Shown here one piece after another: positions 55,456 through 64,000 of a DNA stretch of 64,000 nucleotides (position 1 is its first letter; every line of letters starts with the position of its first letter). Location of the stretch: assembly GCA_002077065.1 (NCBI GenBank), contig NAJO01000010.1:744001-808000 (forward strand). The letters run 5' to 3'. Below the pieces are notes generated by a model that saw only the letters and a list, made by a program, of their open reading frames with translations, was not told the DNA's origin and searched no databases. Both the position numbers and the translations under genes were made by a program. The stretch is from Cryoendolithus antarcticus (Eukaryota > Ascomycota > Dothideomycetes > Cladosporiales > Cladosporiaceae).

Positions 55456-56964
55456 TCATGGGCTCGTCCACGATTCGCCGGGGGATCCCCCGTTCGCCAG
55501 CTTCTCGAAGGAATATTGTATGCCACGGGTGCGGCACAAGTCGTATAAAGCGGTCTGGAAAGGCAACTTGTAGTCGGCGGAACAGCTCTGGTAGCAGACC
55601 ACCCCGAATTGTAGGGGCTGCCCGGCTTCCCTGCACGTTGCCAGCCAACCTAACAGACTCGAGATGATCGGAATTAGTGCCTCGTCTTCCGCTACATGGC
55701 GATAGCTCTCATCTAGATGATCAGTCAACGTAAGCTTATCCAGTGAAGGAGGCAGTGTCTGTCGCCAGTCTTGATGCGGATACGAGTGAGATTGTCGGCC
55801 AAAGAGTGATAAGTGAGGAATCTCCAGCGTATGCAGGCGCTTCATCATGGATAGATTTTCGAGATGGCGATCTGCCGGACCATGGTCTCGTTCCATCCCT
55901 CCTTCGACTACTTCGAAACATGTGCCGCTCTGATTCATCACGTATTCATGACTCGTCTTTAGTACTTCCAAGGTATCACTGACATGATGTAGTGCTTCGA
56001 ATAAGACCTCAAGACCCACGTCGAGTCGCGGCCGAGGGTCCGAGGAGTAACGCCTGTACGCTTTGAGCCACCAGTTCCAGTCTACTAAGGCGCGATACTC
56101 TAAGAAGCGCAGCTTGGGTGTCGCGGCTAGTAGAGCACACAATGCAGAAGGTTCACTTTGGCAGTGACAGAGATCCAGTCGCGTTATCGAGCTTGCACGT
56201 AGCTGACTGGTGATGTCAGACGCAAGTGTCATGACGACTGATACCGAGTCAATACATAGCAGAGAGAAGAGCCCAAGTAGAGTGGCATCCCAGTCTTTGA
56301 CAACGTACAAATGAGGATCGTAAGGTTCGGTATGTGTGGTGTCCAGATCTATGCAGAAGTCCGCAGTTCGCAAGTTCTGCAAGGTCACAGGACGGCCGGG
56401 ACCCACGATGTTGTAGAACCCAGGATACTCGAGCAAAGCAGAGGCAATCGTCAGCTCTCGAACCTCCCGGCATAGGTTCAGAATCTGGCAGCAAAACTCG
56501 GGGACGCTCGCGTGACTCATGGAAGCGCGCAAGGTCATGGGCCGAGCTCGATTCAATGAGAAGTCCCCTGAAGCACAGTCAACCAGGGCGTTCACATACT
56601 GTGTTGCGTTATCCGAGTCCAGATCCTCAAGCTCGTGCCCCCGTACCGAACCGGGAAAGATGCAGCCTGTGAAGATGAGACTTCTGACACTGCTGGCAGC
56701 CACTTCATTGGCGCGCAACGTGCGTGAAAGCAATGCCGACTTCCTTACTGCGCGTCCGTCTTCTTGGAAATCAAGCTTGATCTCCTGGTAGATGACTGAG
56801 GCTGCATACTGATGCAACCTTTTCGAGACAGCGCTTAGGACGAGTATGATTGAAGCGGGGTCGTCAAGATAGCCAGCGACGATGTCTGTCACCAAGGACG
56901 GAAGGCGACGCGGTCTGCAAAGGCCGTAGGTAAGCACAGCCAAATGCTTTGCTACGTCCAGCAT
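55456..56964 (-). CDS. F-box/LRR-like protein, paralogue A
   Basis: A 502-residue single-exon frame. Residues 20-65 look like an F-box: RLPSLVTDIVAGYLDDPASI and VLSAVSKRLHQYAASVIYQE. Weak leucine-rich-type strands follow through the body (VRELTIASALLEYPGFYNIV, ASSITRLDLCHCQSEPSALC, ATPKLRFLEYRALV, LHTLEIPHLSLFGRQ, LDKLTLTDHLDESY). If real, it would be an SCF substrate receptor. The protein is homologous over its whole length to the gene at 61983-63515 on the same strand; shared blocks include ATPKLRFLEY and LTDHLDE. Filamentous fungi carry expanded, fast-evolving sets of such proteins. The substrate is unknown. Confidence 0.72.
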   Translation of the reverse strand: MLDVAKHLAVLTYGLCRPRRLPSLVTDIVAGYLDDPASIILVLSAVSKRLHQYAASVIYQEIKLDFQEDGRAVRKSALLSRTLRANEVAASSVRSLIFTGCIFPGSVRGHELEDLDSDNATQYVNALVDCASGDFSLNRARPMTLRASMSHASVPEFCCQILNLCREVRELTIASALLEYPGFYNIVGPGRPVTLQNLRTADFCIDLDTTHTEPYDPHLYVVKDWDATLLGLFSLLCIDSVSVVMTLASDITSQLRASSITRLDLCHCQSEPSALCALLAATPKLRFLEYRALVDWNWWLKAYRRYSSDPRPRLDVGLEVLFEALHHVSDTLEVLKTSHEYVMNQSGTCFEVVEGGMERDHGPADRHLENLSMMKRLHTLEIPHLSLFGRQSHSYPHQDWRQTLPPSLDKLTLTDHLDESYRHVAEDEALIPIISSLLGWLATCREAGQPLQFGVVCYQSCSADYKLPFQTALYDLCRTRGIQYSFEKLANGGSPGESWTSP

Positions 56965-57698
56965 CTTTCGTCGTAGCGGGGAGGTAGATGTTGATCACCT
57001 CCGAAGTCAACTTCCAGTGACTAGAGCTACGTAGTCTTAATATTGATGACCAGCATGAAGAGAGTGTCCTTATTGACCTACCTGTGATGAAGCATCAAAA
57101 CGAGGCTGAGATCCATCACGACGCGATGATCGAGTTGCAGAATCCATACACCGTCAGCAGAGCCAGCTGATATCGGTTTACAGGTGCAGCGCGATCATAC
57201 GGTAGGCATCCAGAGTCGAAGCGGCGAAATGCAAGGTCGACAGGAACAACTGCTGATACCGGTGCAACAGTAAGTCGAGGTGGAAGGGGATGTGGAAGCA
57301 TGGAGCATACGCAGCAATTAAGGCGCTTGGGCTCACGCCCAATTGGACACGCGGAGGTCTCCATTCATCCTCAGTACCCGATCTTAGCATGATCATATTA
57401 CGCAACATCGAGGCAGACTGTGCTTGTGTGGTTCAATTCACGGACCAAGTCGGACAAATGTCGCTCACCCTCGACGTGGTGATGGCGGGTTTGAAGTCTG
57501 CACTTCACTAGAACCCATGTCACTACGGACGCCAGCGGTGAAGGTACAGAGCCTCATGTACGCTGACCAGATCATGGAAACAGATGAATAATTCAGGCTT
57601 CTGGAACCACAGTAGTGGGACCACTAGCGCCGCCGGACATATCGTGAAGCCGCAATTACCATCTCTCCTCATCCTCCAGACCTGCACGAGTAACGCTG
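56965..57698. other. Intergenic region, F-box-like gene A promoter side
   Basis: 734 bp between two minus-strand genes. Only short frames without motifs are present. Confidence 0.4.
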
Positions 57699-59482
57699 CT
57701 ATCCAGCACCGGTGCATCCATCCGGACTGGACCCACCAGCGCTAACAACAGCACGACCAACGCAAGCTTTCGTGCCGATAGGCAGATTGCCAGACGCGAA
57801 CCACTGGAAGCCGTTCGGATCATTAGTCAACGTCTTGAACGACCATTTTGTGACTTCTCCACAACCCTCAAGCTCGTGCTTCAGCTTTTCGCCATCAGAG
57901 GAGAACTCGGCTTCATCGAAGTGTGCGCCGTAGATCTCGAAGTGATCGAAGAGGACCTTGTACCAGGTACCACAGATCTCTGTTGCGTCAGGATCCGACT
58001 GAGGAGCTGGCGTGGGCGCAAGGGGAGGTGGTGCCGGACAGGTGTCACCGTCCACAACCTCTGGACCTGGTTCTTGACCCAGCTTTCTAGCGTAATTGGC
58101 CTGGATATTGTACACAACTAGATCCGCAACAAGTTGATGGGCGTTAGGCCTCGGATGGAAGATTTTGTTAAAGCCATCTGGTATAGGTCTAACAGCATAG
58201 CCATGAGCAATTTGGTCGAGTGTCGCGTTGACTTGGAGCAGATTGGGTATAGGCGGTTTCGCAATTGTCAAGCTTTGCCCCAATGTCGCATTCGCAGCAA
58301 TCGCACGGAGGACGTAATCGCCAATGGCGGCATCGAAGGTGTCGTTCAGTGCAAGAGTCTCCGTCATCAACAATGGGGGTGAAAATGCCTTTGCTACATC
58401 ATCGCGTGTGGGCAGTACATTGTCGTCCGTGTACCATTCGTAGAAGAGTAACCCGGCGCGATTGCCATTGGTCTCGGGATGCTTGTCCTCGCAGAAGCGA
58501 CCTTGAACTAGCGGCACATACTTGTCGTAGTCCACAAAGGTCACGCTGGCACCAGCTCGAGACGCGGCATCAGAAAGTGCCTTGTTCGTACTCTTGGTGA
58601 GCGCATTCAGCTTTGCGCGTCTGTCTTGAGTAAGATACTGGGAGTTACCGTAGTTGTAAGGCATTGACTGTGCACGAGCATGAGTAATCTTGCAAGATCA
58701 TGTTCGATGTATGGCTGGCTTACCCATGTGACAGAATCGCATTGGTTGCTGTCCTGACCGAAGACTTGGGCGTATCCGATGTAGTAGATGTGTCCATCGG
58801 ATTTCAGCTTTGCTTTGGCACTGCTAATAAGCGTGTCCTACGTGCAGAGTCAGCACACCTCCCTGAGGCACCATCGTGAGTGTTTGAACACGGTATACCA
58901 GCTTTGAGTGGAAATCTGCTGAATCAACGACCGACTGGGATTTTGACAACTGGTCGGAACATGGTGAGTTGCCCATGCCATGATCAGCCGTCCACCCGAA
59001 CACGCAGTGATCCAAGATGTCGGCAAAGAAGGCATCGTTAATGCCTGCAGTTATGGTGACGAAGTCTTGAGACCCATCTTTCAAGGCTGTGACCTGTCCA
59101 TTGACAACGTCGACAGTTGCCCCAGTGCAAGCCAGGTTGGTGAAGGTGTGATCGCCGGCAAGGTTGTCGTCGGCATTGATTATCGACGGAAAGCCGGCAT
59201 CGTACCGCGAGCACAAGGGGTCTCCACAACCTTCCATCCGCTTTCCAGCTCTACGACAACACTGATCAGCATATGTTCCATGTTCTAAAGTCGTTGTTCG
59301 GCCGCCTACCCTACTCCTGTCGAGAACGAGTCGCCGACAGATGCCCAATCCTTGATCCAACTCAGATCACTCGGATCTGACGCATCTCGACGTAATGTTC
59401 GCGTCCATGGAGTTGTTCCTGAAGGCAGACCAAAGCAAACGCATGCGAATGTCGACCAAAGTGCTAGAGAGGAGCTATACAT
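57699..59482 (-). CDS. Secreted SGNH/GDSL hydrolase (lipase/esterase-like)
   Basis: Exons 59482-59310, 59250-58872, 58837-58724 and 58667-57699 give 544 residues in frame. A signal peptide (MYSSSLALWSTFACVCFG) opens it. SGNH blocks are present: WASVGDSFSTGVG (block I, with Ser52 as the expected nucleophile), the TFTNLACTGATV strand, FVTITAGINDAFFADI (block III, Asn), and FNKIFHPRPNAHQLVADLVV (block V, His). The middle segment, DSDQ-like HIYYIGYAQVFGQDSNQCDS, and the many Cys fit a secreted fold. After residue 430 there is a proline hinge (APPPLAPTPAPQSDPD) and a roughly 100-residue C-terminal domain of unknown kind. Ester or carbohydrate-ester hydrolysis outside the cell is likely; the exact substrate is unknown. 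It is divergent from the deaminase-like secreted gene. Confidence 0.85.
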
Positions 59483-60071
59483 GATGTCCACCAAGTTCAG
59501 GGTCTAGAAGGATCAAGTGAGATAATGAAAATCCTGCTGGCTCGATACAGAGGATCTTTGAACGAAGCCATCATCTACAGCGCACCGTACGATATCTATA
59601 TGTCTTGACAGTATCGCATTTGCCAAAGCCAACAATAGCACCCAACGTCTGCAGCCTAGATAGACGCCGGGGTTGTGCTTGGACGAAGGCGCAGTAAAGT
59701 TGAGCGCTTCTGAAGAGGCACAGTTCAGCGTTAAGCAGCCGCCCACCTCATGAATAGTACCTGTATACGACAACTTGTACGGCGAAGTATTATCCAGCTT
59801 ATGGTGACACTCTGATGTCCAATTCTATTCATGATCTGTTTCATGAAGCCGTCTTCGCCGCACACATGCTTCGAAGATGTTGGCTCCGCCTACTCAAGTT
59901 TGGGCAGACGAGGAAAAATCAAAGGTATAGAAGCACGTCTCGTCCCCGTCGCCACCAAGAAAGTATAGTGGACAGCATTCGTTTTTCCTCATTCGTCTCT
60001 CAATTGCGAACATCGTTCCTCAAAGATCAAGAATTCTGGAACGTCGATCTTCGAATCATCACGGCCCAGCC
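59483..60071. other. Divergent promoter, SGNH hydrolase / secreted deaminase-like gene
   Basis: 589 bp between divergent starts of two secreted proteins. A short open frame on the plus strand (59815-60075) overlaps the downstream start and has no motif. This region may control both genes together. Confidence 0.45.
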
Positions 60072-60920
60072 ATGACGCGGCGTAGTCCTGTGGTCCACTT
60101 CATTGTACTCCTTTGTGTTGTTGGAGTTGCATGGGCGGCAAGACTTGAACAGCTTGGAATTACTAGAGGTGTGCCTTTTGGAGTGCGTGACGCATGGTAG
60201 TCATAGCTGTACTGATCTCTGACAGATCCGACCAAAACGGACAGCTTCTTTCATTGGGAGGGTGCTATGCGGTTTACGGAGAAGCCTGAGGTGATTGTCG
60301 ATAAGCTCCCTGCGCTTGCCAAGATGGCTTACGACGAGATGGTCACTACCTTCAAGCCTGGAAACCCCGGGAACAAGAGACGTCCCGCCACCATGGCAGC
60401 TCTAGCGATTGGTAGTGATGTCTATTTCTCCTCCTCGTTGAAGGGTAAGACCAACTTCATCCTGGACACAGGAGCCAGAAAGGATGGGACGAGTCCAGTA
60501 AATCCCCCGGTAGTTGAGGAGCTCAGGCTTGCTGTACTTCGTTGTCAGCTCAAGTACACTACCGATCACAGATATGACGCCAAATGCGCCGAAACTTTGG
60601 CTATACAAGCATACATCAACAGCAACGCAGATGCTTCTACGAAAACGCAGGGCAGAATCACCACTTACAGTGATGTCGAAGGTCCTAAGATTGTAGCACC
60701 TTGTGAGGTAGATTCTACGCCTTTCAACACAGCTCCTACGGCTCGCTGACTTCACGATCTGCAGGCGGATGAGGATCCTACAATCGGTCAATGGGGCTGC
60801 AGATTACTTTTGGAGGACCTTGAGATCACCGCTGTTGGCGAGAATGGGAAAGATCCTGGAGGAATCCCGGAGCTAGAACAGGGCACACCGCTGAAGAGCT
60901 GTATCTGGCCCGCGGCATGA
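60072..60920 (+). CDS. Secreted protein with candidate cytidine-deaminase-like fold
   Basis: Exons 60072-60168, 60226-60707 and 60765-60920 give 244 residues in frame (introns 57 and 57 bp). A signal peptide (VVHFIVLLCVVGVAWAA) opens it. The order of elements follows the deaminase fold: a helix (VDKLPALAKMAYDEMVTTF), two strands (PATMAALAIGSDVYFSSSLK), a helix with a CAE motif (KCAETLAIQAYINS; C153, E155), a strand (KIVAPC), a PC pair (C192), and a second Cys 13 residues on (C205) at the start of the last helix (GCRLLLEDLEI). In known deaminases the zinc ligands are [CH]AE and PCxxC; here the PC-to-C distance is 12 residues instead of two. Fungi do encode divergent deaminase-superfamily proteins, some predicted to be secreted. 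Activity and target are unknown; an alternative is a non-enzymatic Cys-rich effector-like protein. Confidence 0.6.
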
Positions 60921-61358
60921 AACTCAGTCCTCGGCAGTGGACATAGTGACCCAACACAGTCATAGAGAGTATGGGCATGATTCATCCTGCAGTCTATTCG
61001 CAATGAAGCAATGGTGTTGTGATCATGGAATCATCTTGAGTTTGAACGAGTATCGGATCATGCGATCATCTCATGCTCCCATACTGTCGTTCGCAAAGGT
61101 CAGGAGATCCAAGAGCGAGCGAGCTCACTTATCGTCGTGCCTGGATTCAAGTCCGCAGAACGAGCCCCTCCCCAAGTTTCCTAAAGGTATGCCCGATGGC
61201 GCCATGTGCGATCAATGAAGGCAGAAGGTGAGAGTGTTGACTTATGTTGATGCAGAGCCAGTCATGAGTGAGTGAGTGAGGATCGCACAGGGTCCGTATT
61301 TTTGCGGCGAGATATCCGTTGCGCACAGCGAGTCCGCTGTTGCACTCCCGACATATTT
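60921..61358. other. Intergenic region
   Basis: 438 bp between the secreted deaminase-like gene and a small minus-strand ORF. A short GAGT run occurs near 61265. No gene recognised. Confidence 0.4.
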
Positions 61359-61868
61359 TCACTTGAGAATGTGGGCCCCCTCACCCTGACAGATCGTCGG
61401 GCAACAGGGAACAAGACCATTCAGGATACATCCACAAGTAGTTTTCCATTGACACGAGCTGATCTCAACGTGCTCAGTCTGCGCCGGTCCTTCTCCCGCC
61501 AAGTTCGACGCAGCTACGTTATGTGTGATCACGCCAGCTAAGGCGATGTAGCGTGCAGCGCCAGCAAGGAACAGACCAGACGTGGATGCTACTTCTCCGA
61601 GGTCCGGTCTCTCGAGGCCAGGAGAAATCATTGCCACAGCCGGAGTGATTCGAGTGTTACCTACCTCCGCTTTCCCAATATCCCGCAATTTGGGCAATGC
61701 TCCTATTAGCATGTCCTGGGCAGCGAATAGCTTTGCTGCTGCTCCTGTAAGACTCCCGAATCGAGACCAAAGAGCCTGCAACTGGTATGCTATCTCTCGC
61801 CGACAGTAAGTATAATTACCACTGTTGCAAGTGCGTGTGCAGTAGCGCAGGAGTGTGCAAAGTTTCAT
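61359..61868 (-). CDS. Small cysteine-rich ORF, 169 residues (uncertain)
   Basis: Not recognised and only weakly supported. The frame is open for 169 codons. The N-terminal half reads like protein (IAYQLQALWSRFGSL, AAAKLFAAQDMLIGALPKLR), and cysteines cluster at both ends (MKLCTLLRYCTRTC; CQWKTTCGCILNGLVPCCPT). There is no clear signal peptide. A possible donor (GTAGGT, after GKAE) could alter the second half. It sits between a secreted-protein gene and an F-box-like paralogue and could be a lineage-specific gene or chance. Confidence 0.3.
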   Translation of the reverse strand: MKLCTLLRYCTRTCNSGNYTYCRREIAYQLQALWSRFGSLTGAAAKLFAAQDMLIGALPKLRDIGKAEVGNTRITPAVAMISPGLERPDLGEVASTSGLFLAGAARYIALAGVITHNVAASNLAGEGPAQTEHVEISSCQWKTTCGCILNGLVPCCPTICQGEGAHILK

Positions 61869-61982
61869 AGAAGCGAAGGAACAGACTGAAGCTTCAAAGA
61901 CGCGATGATTGATGCCTCGGCTGACTGGAATCAGGACGCCGCACGAATCGTAATCGCCGGTATTATAGGACGCGCGACTGTT

Positions 61983-63515
61983 TCACAGGGGTGGCCATCG
62001 CTGACCCTGGTAATCTTCCCAAGGCAGTTTCTCGAGCGAAAAGCGCAAGTGGCGATCTTGACATAAGCGATCCATCTTCTGCTGCCATGGCCTATCGGGG
62101 AAGTCTTCGTCGCCCACGCCGTGGAAACGCAAAGCGAAGAGAGACGACTGATGCTCTGGCGTATTTGTGGTCATCCAGTCCAATATAGTCATGAAAGTAT
62201 CCGTGAGCTCGTCCTCCTCCCATGAAGGATCATAGTTCCACTCGTTCTCGTCCAGGTGATTCGTCAGGGTAAGCGAGCGTAGTGTTGCCGGGAGGATGGT
62301 GGCCCAGTTCCACACGGACGCTTCTCGAGCCTTTCGACCGAGCAATGACATGTAGGGCAGCGATAGGCATCGTAGACGACTCAGAGCCTTCAAATTACTG
62401 ATGTAAAAATCCGGGTGAGGGTAGTCGTGCTCGTATCCGCCCTCGAAGTGGTGATCATTGCTGACATAGGTCTGAGTGGCAACGAGCTCTTCAAGGGTAT
62501 CGTTGACCAGATGCAACGCTTCGTAAAGAACTCCAAGACCAATGAGATCGTTCAGCGCAGGTGGCCTTCTGTTTTGGTCAAATTGCACTATGGCATCATA
62601 CTCGAGGAAGCGTAGCTTGGGAGTTGCTGTTAGTAGAGGCTTCAACTCGTACTTCCGACCCTGATAGTGGTGCAGGTTCAACCGCGTGACGGAAGATAGC
62701 AGTAACGGATCGACACTTGCTGGTACTAGAGTCATTACAGCCGAGATGGTCTCGATGTTCGGGGCGAAGAATGGCATGATCAGCGCGGTATCCCAATCCG
62801 ACGCAAATTCAACTAAGTATCCCAGGTCTGATATTTTCTCGGCGACGTCCAGTGCTATACTACACTTACGCAGGTTCTGTAGGCTCAAGCTTGCTTCAAG
62901 CACTCGCATGGCACTCCATGCACTGCGAAAGGCAGGATACTCGAATATGCCGGTGCTGACACTAAGTTCTTGGAGCCCCGCGGCCAGGCATATAATTTCT
63001 ATGCTTAGTCTCGCGACAGCCGAATGTGCCATGAAAGTGCGCTCAGTCATAGGACGGGTTCTTTCCAGGGAGAGGTCCCCGGAGACCAAAGTGTCCAGAT
63101 TCAGATTCAGATCATCTTCATCGCAATGCACATCGAGGTCAGCGACATCTTGTCTTATCCAGTATGTAGGGCGCCGGTTTGTCAAAGTAAGGCTCCTGAC
63201 AGCCCCTCTGGCCATTTGATTGGTACGCAACGTACGTAGTAGCAATGCTGCTTTGCATGCATCCTTGGAGAAGTCGAGCTCGATGTCTCGATAAATGACG
63301 GTTGTCGTGAATTGATTCAACGCTTTTGAAACGACGCTCAAGTTGGAGAGGATGGAGGTACCGGACTCGTCAAGGTAGCTCGCGATCAAATCGGTAACTA
63401 AGAGAGGAAGTTGACGTTCCTTGCCCAAGCTATGAACACTAACGGCGAGGTGGCTTTGCGCGGCTCGTCTCTTCACCGCTTCGTCCTCGACAACTGAGCT
63501 AGCGGTGGTCGTCAT
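61983..63515 (-). CDS. F-box/LRR-like protein, paralogue B
   Basis: A 510-residue single exon, homologous to paralogue A throughout and on the same strand. The F-box-like N-terminus is QLPLLVTDLIASYLDESGTS with LSVVSKALNQFTTTVIYRDI. Repeat-like blocks include LQELSVSTGIFEYPAFRSAW, LQNLRKCSIALDVAEKISDL, ISAVMTLVPASVDPLLLSSV, LTATPKLRFLEYDAIVQFDQ, LSLPYMSLLGRKAREASVWN and LTLTNHLDENEWNY. Like paralogue A it is probably an adaptor of SCF-type ubiquitin ligases with an unknown ligand. The two paralogues bracket the SGNH hydrolase, the deaminase-like gene and the small Cys-rich ORF. Confidence 0.72.
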   Translation of the reverse strand: MTTTASSVVEDEAVKRRAAQSHLAVSVHSLGKERQLPLLVTDLIASYLDESGTSILSNLSVVSKALNQFTTTVIYRDIELDFSKDACKAALLLRTLRTNQMARGAVRSLTLTNRRPTYWIRQDVADLDVHCDEDDLNLNLDTLVSGDLSLERTRPMTERTFMAHSAVARLSIEIICLAAGLQELSVSTGIFEYPAFRSAWSAMRVLEASLSLQNLRKCSIALDVAEKISDLGYLVEFASDWDTALIMPFFAPNIETISAVMTLVPASVDPLLLSSVTRLNLHHYQGRKYELKPLLTATPKLRFLEYDAIVQFDQNRRPPALNDLIGLGVLYEALHLVNDTLEELVATQTYVSNDHHFEGGYEHDYPHPDFYISNLKALSRLRCLSLPYMSLLGRKAREASVWNWATILPATLRSLTLTNHLDENEWNYDPSWEEDELTDTFMTILDWMTTNTPEHQSSLFALRFHGVGDEDFPDRPWQQKMDRLCQDRHLRFSLEKLPWEDYQGQRWPPL

Positions 63516-64000
63516 TGCTCAAGGAGGTCTTCACAAGAGTGTGGAAGTATGCAGTGAGCAGATGTCCGGCGCATCCAGATGTACGGCGCGTGGGTTGCGC
63601 TCGCATCAATCTGACCGCGGCGGTAAGTCGATTGTCCGCTGTTCCCGAGAGAAGGGAGCTTTGCTGAACCCATGCGCCAAGCCGTTCATGTGATAGTGCT
63701 GTGCGTAGCAGTGGATCAACGTATAATTCCATGTGGGAAAGGAAGTCGCGTGGTTCGCAACTGATACGGCGGCGCGTGAGAAAAGTCTCATTAATCTGGG
63801 CGCTTCGCCCCATGCCTTACTGGGCACTCAAATGACTCCCGACTTTTGATTGCACCCATGATCAGATGCAGTAGCTGTGCACGCATGCATTGATGGGTGG
63901 AATGAGGATGTACCATATCTCATCTGAATCGACACGACCGTTGCAAGCGGAGTCCACTCCTTGCACCGCCAGCAAGCGTTACACCAAACAAAGTTTACAC
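63516..64000. other. Right-edge region
   Basis: 485 bp upstream of F-box-like gene B to the window end. It holds presumed promoter sequence; the frames here have no motif. Confidence 0.4.

Overview
The window is nuclear DNA of a filamentous ascomycete (Pezizomycotina), most likely a dothideomycete. The evidence is many short GT-AG introns (mostly 50-65 bp, with CTGAC-like branch sites), a near-equal mix of strands, and the gene set: Dad3 of the DASH ring, HetC, a two-finger SreA-type GATA factor, Tvp15, a sedolisin (S53) protease and a polyketide 'product template' domain. The class-level placement is inference from gene content. I rebuilt spliced models by hand; all but one close exactly in frame. 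No rRNA, CRISPR array or intact transposon was seen, and no convincing tRNA.

Region 1 (1-9.9 kb): the 3' end of threonine synthase, TAF10, MRE11 (convergent with TAF10), mitochondrial ribosomal protein S19 (divergent from MRE11), and a very long disordered protein with an N-terminal eIF4E-binding-like motif. A 2.4 kb stretch with no recognisable gene follows.

Region 2 (12.2-31 kb): a secreted S53 tripeptidyl-peptidase-like protease with six exons, one of only 10 nt; an aldo/keto reductase of the aryl-alcohol/norsolorinic-acid reductase family whose frame is awkward at one splice junction; cytosolic prolyl-tRNA synthetase divergent from a membrane-anchored GILT-like protein; Gid8 divergent from uridine kinase; an unknown protein; a HetC homologue with an in-frame TAA in its conserved region; a small Myb-like protein; and a TMEM42-like transporter.

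Region 3 (31-54 kb): inositol hexakisphosphate kinase Kcs1; CTNNBL1 divergent from Dad3; a stand-alone polyketide PT (hot-dog dehydratase/cyclase) domain with no PKS, divergent from Clp1; an unknown protein; the SreA iron repressor; Tvp15 (eight exons for 145 residues); the Tbf1/TRF telomere-repeat factor; Tma46; and an 81-residue protein consisting only of an eIF5A C-terminal OB fold.

Region 4 (54-64 kb) looks accessory. It holds an unknown single-TM protein, two same-strand F-box/LRR-like paralogues about 5 kb apart, and between them a secreted SGNH/GDSL hydrolase, a divergently transcribed secreted protein that I read as a candidate cytidine-deaminase-fold protein, and a small cysteine-rich ORF.

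Most of the window is housekeeping, often as divergent pairs sharing 250-600 bp promoters. The most unusual items are the orphan PT domain, the eIF5A C-terminal-only protein, the secreted deaminase-like candidate, and the interrupted hetC.
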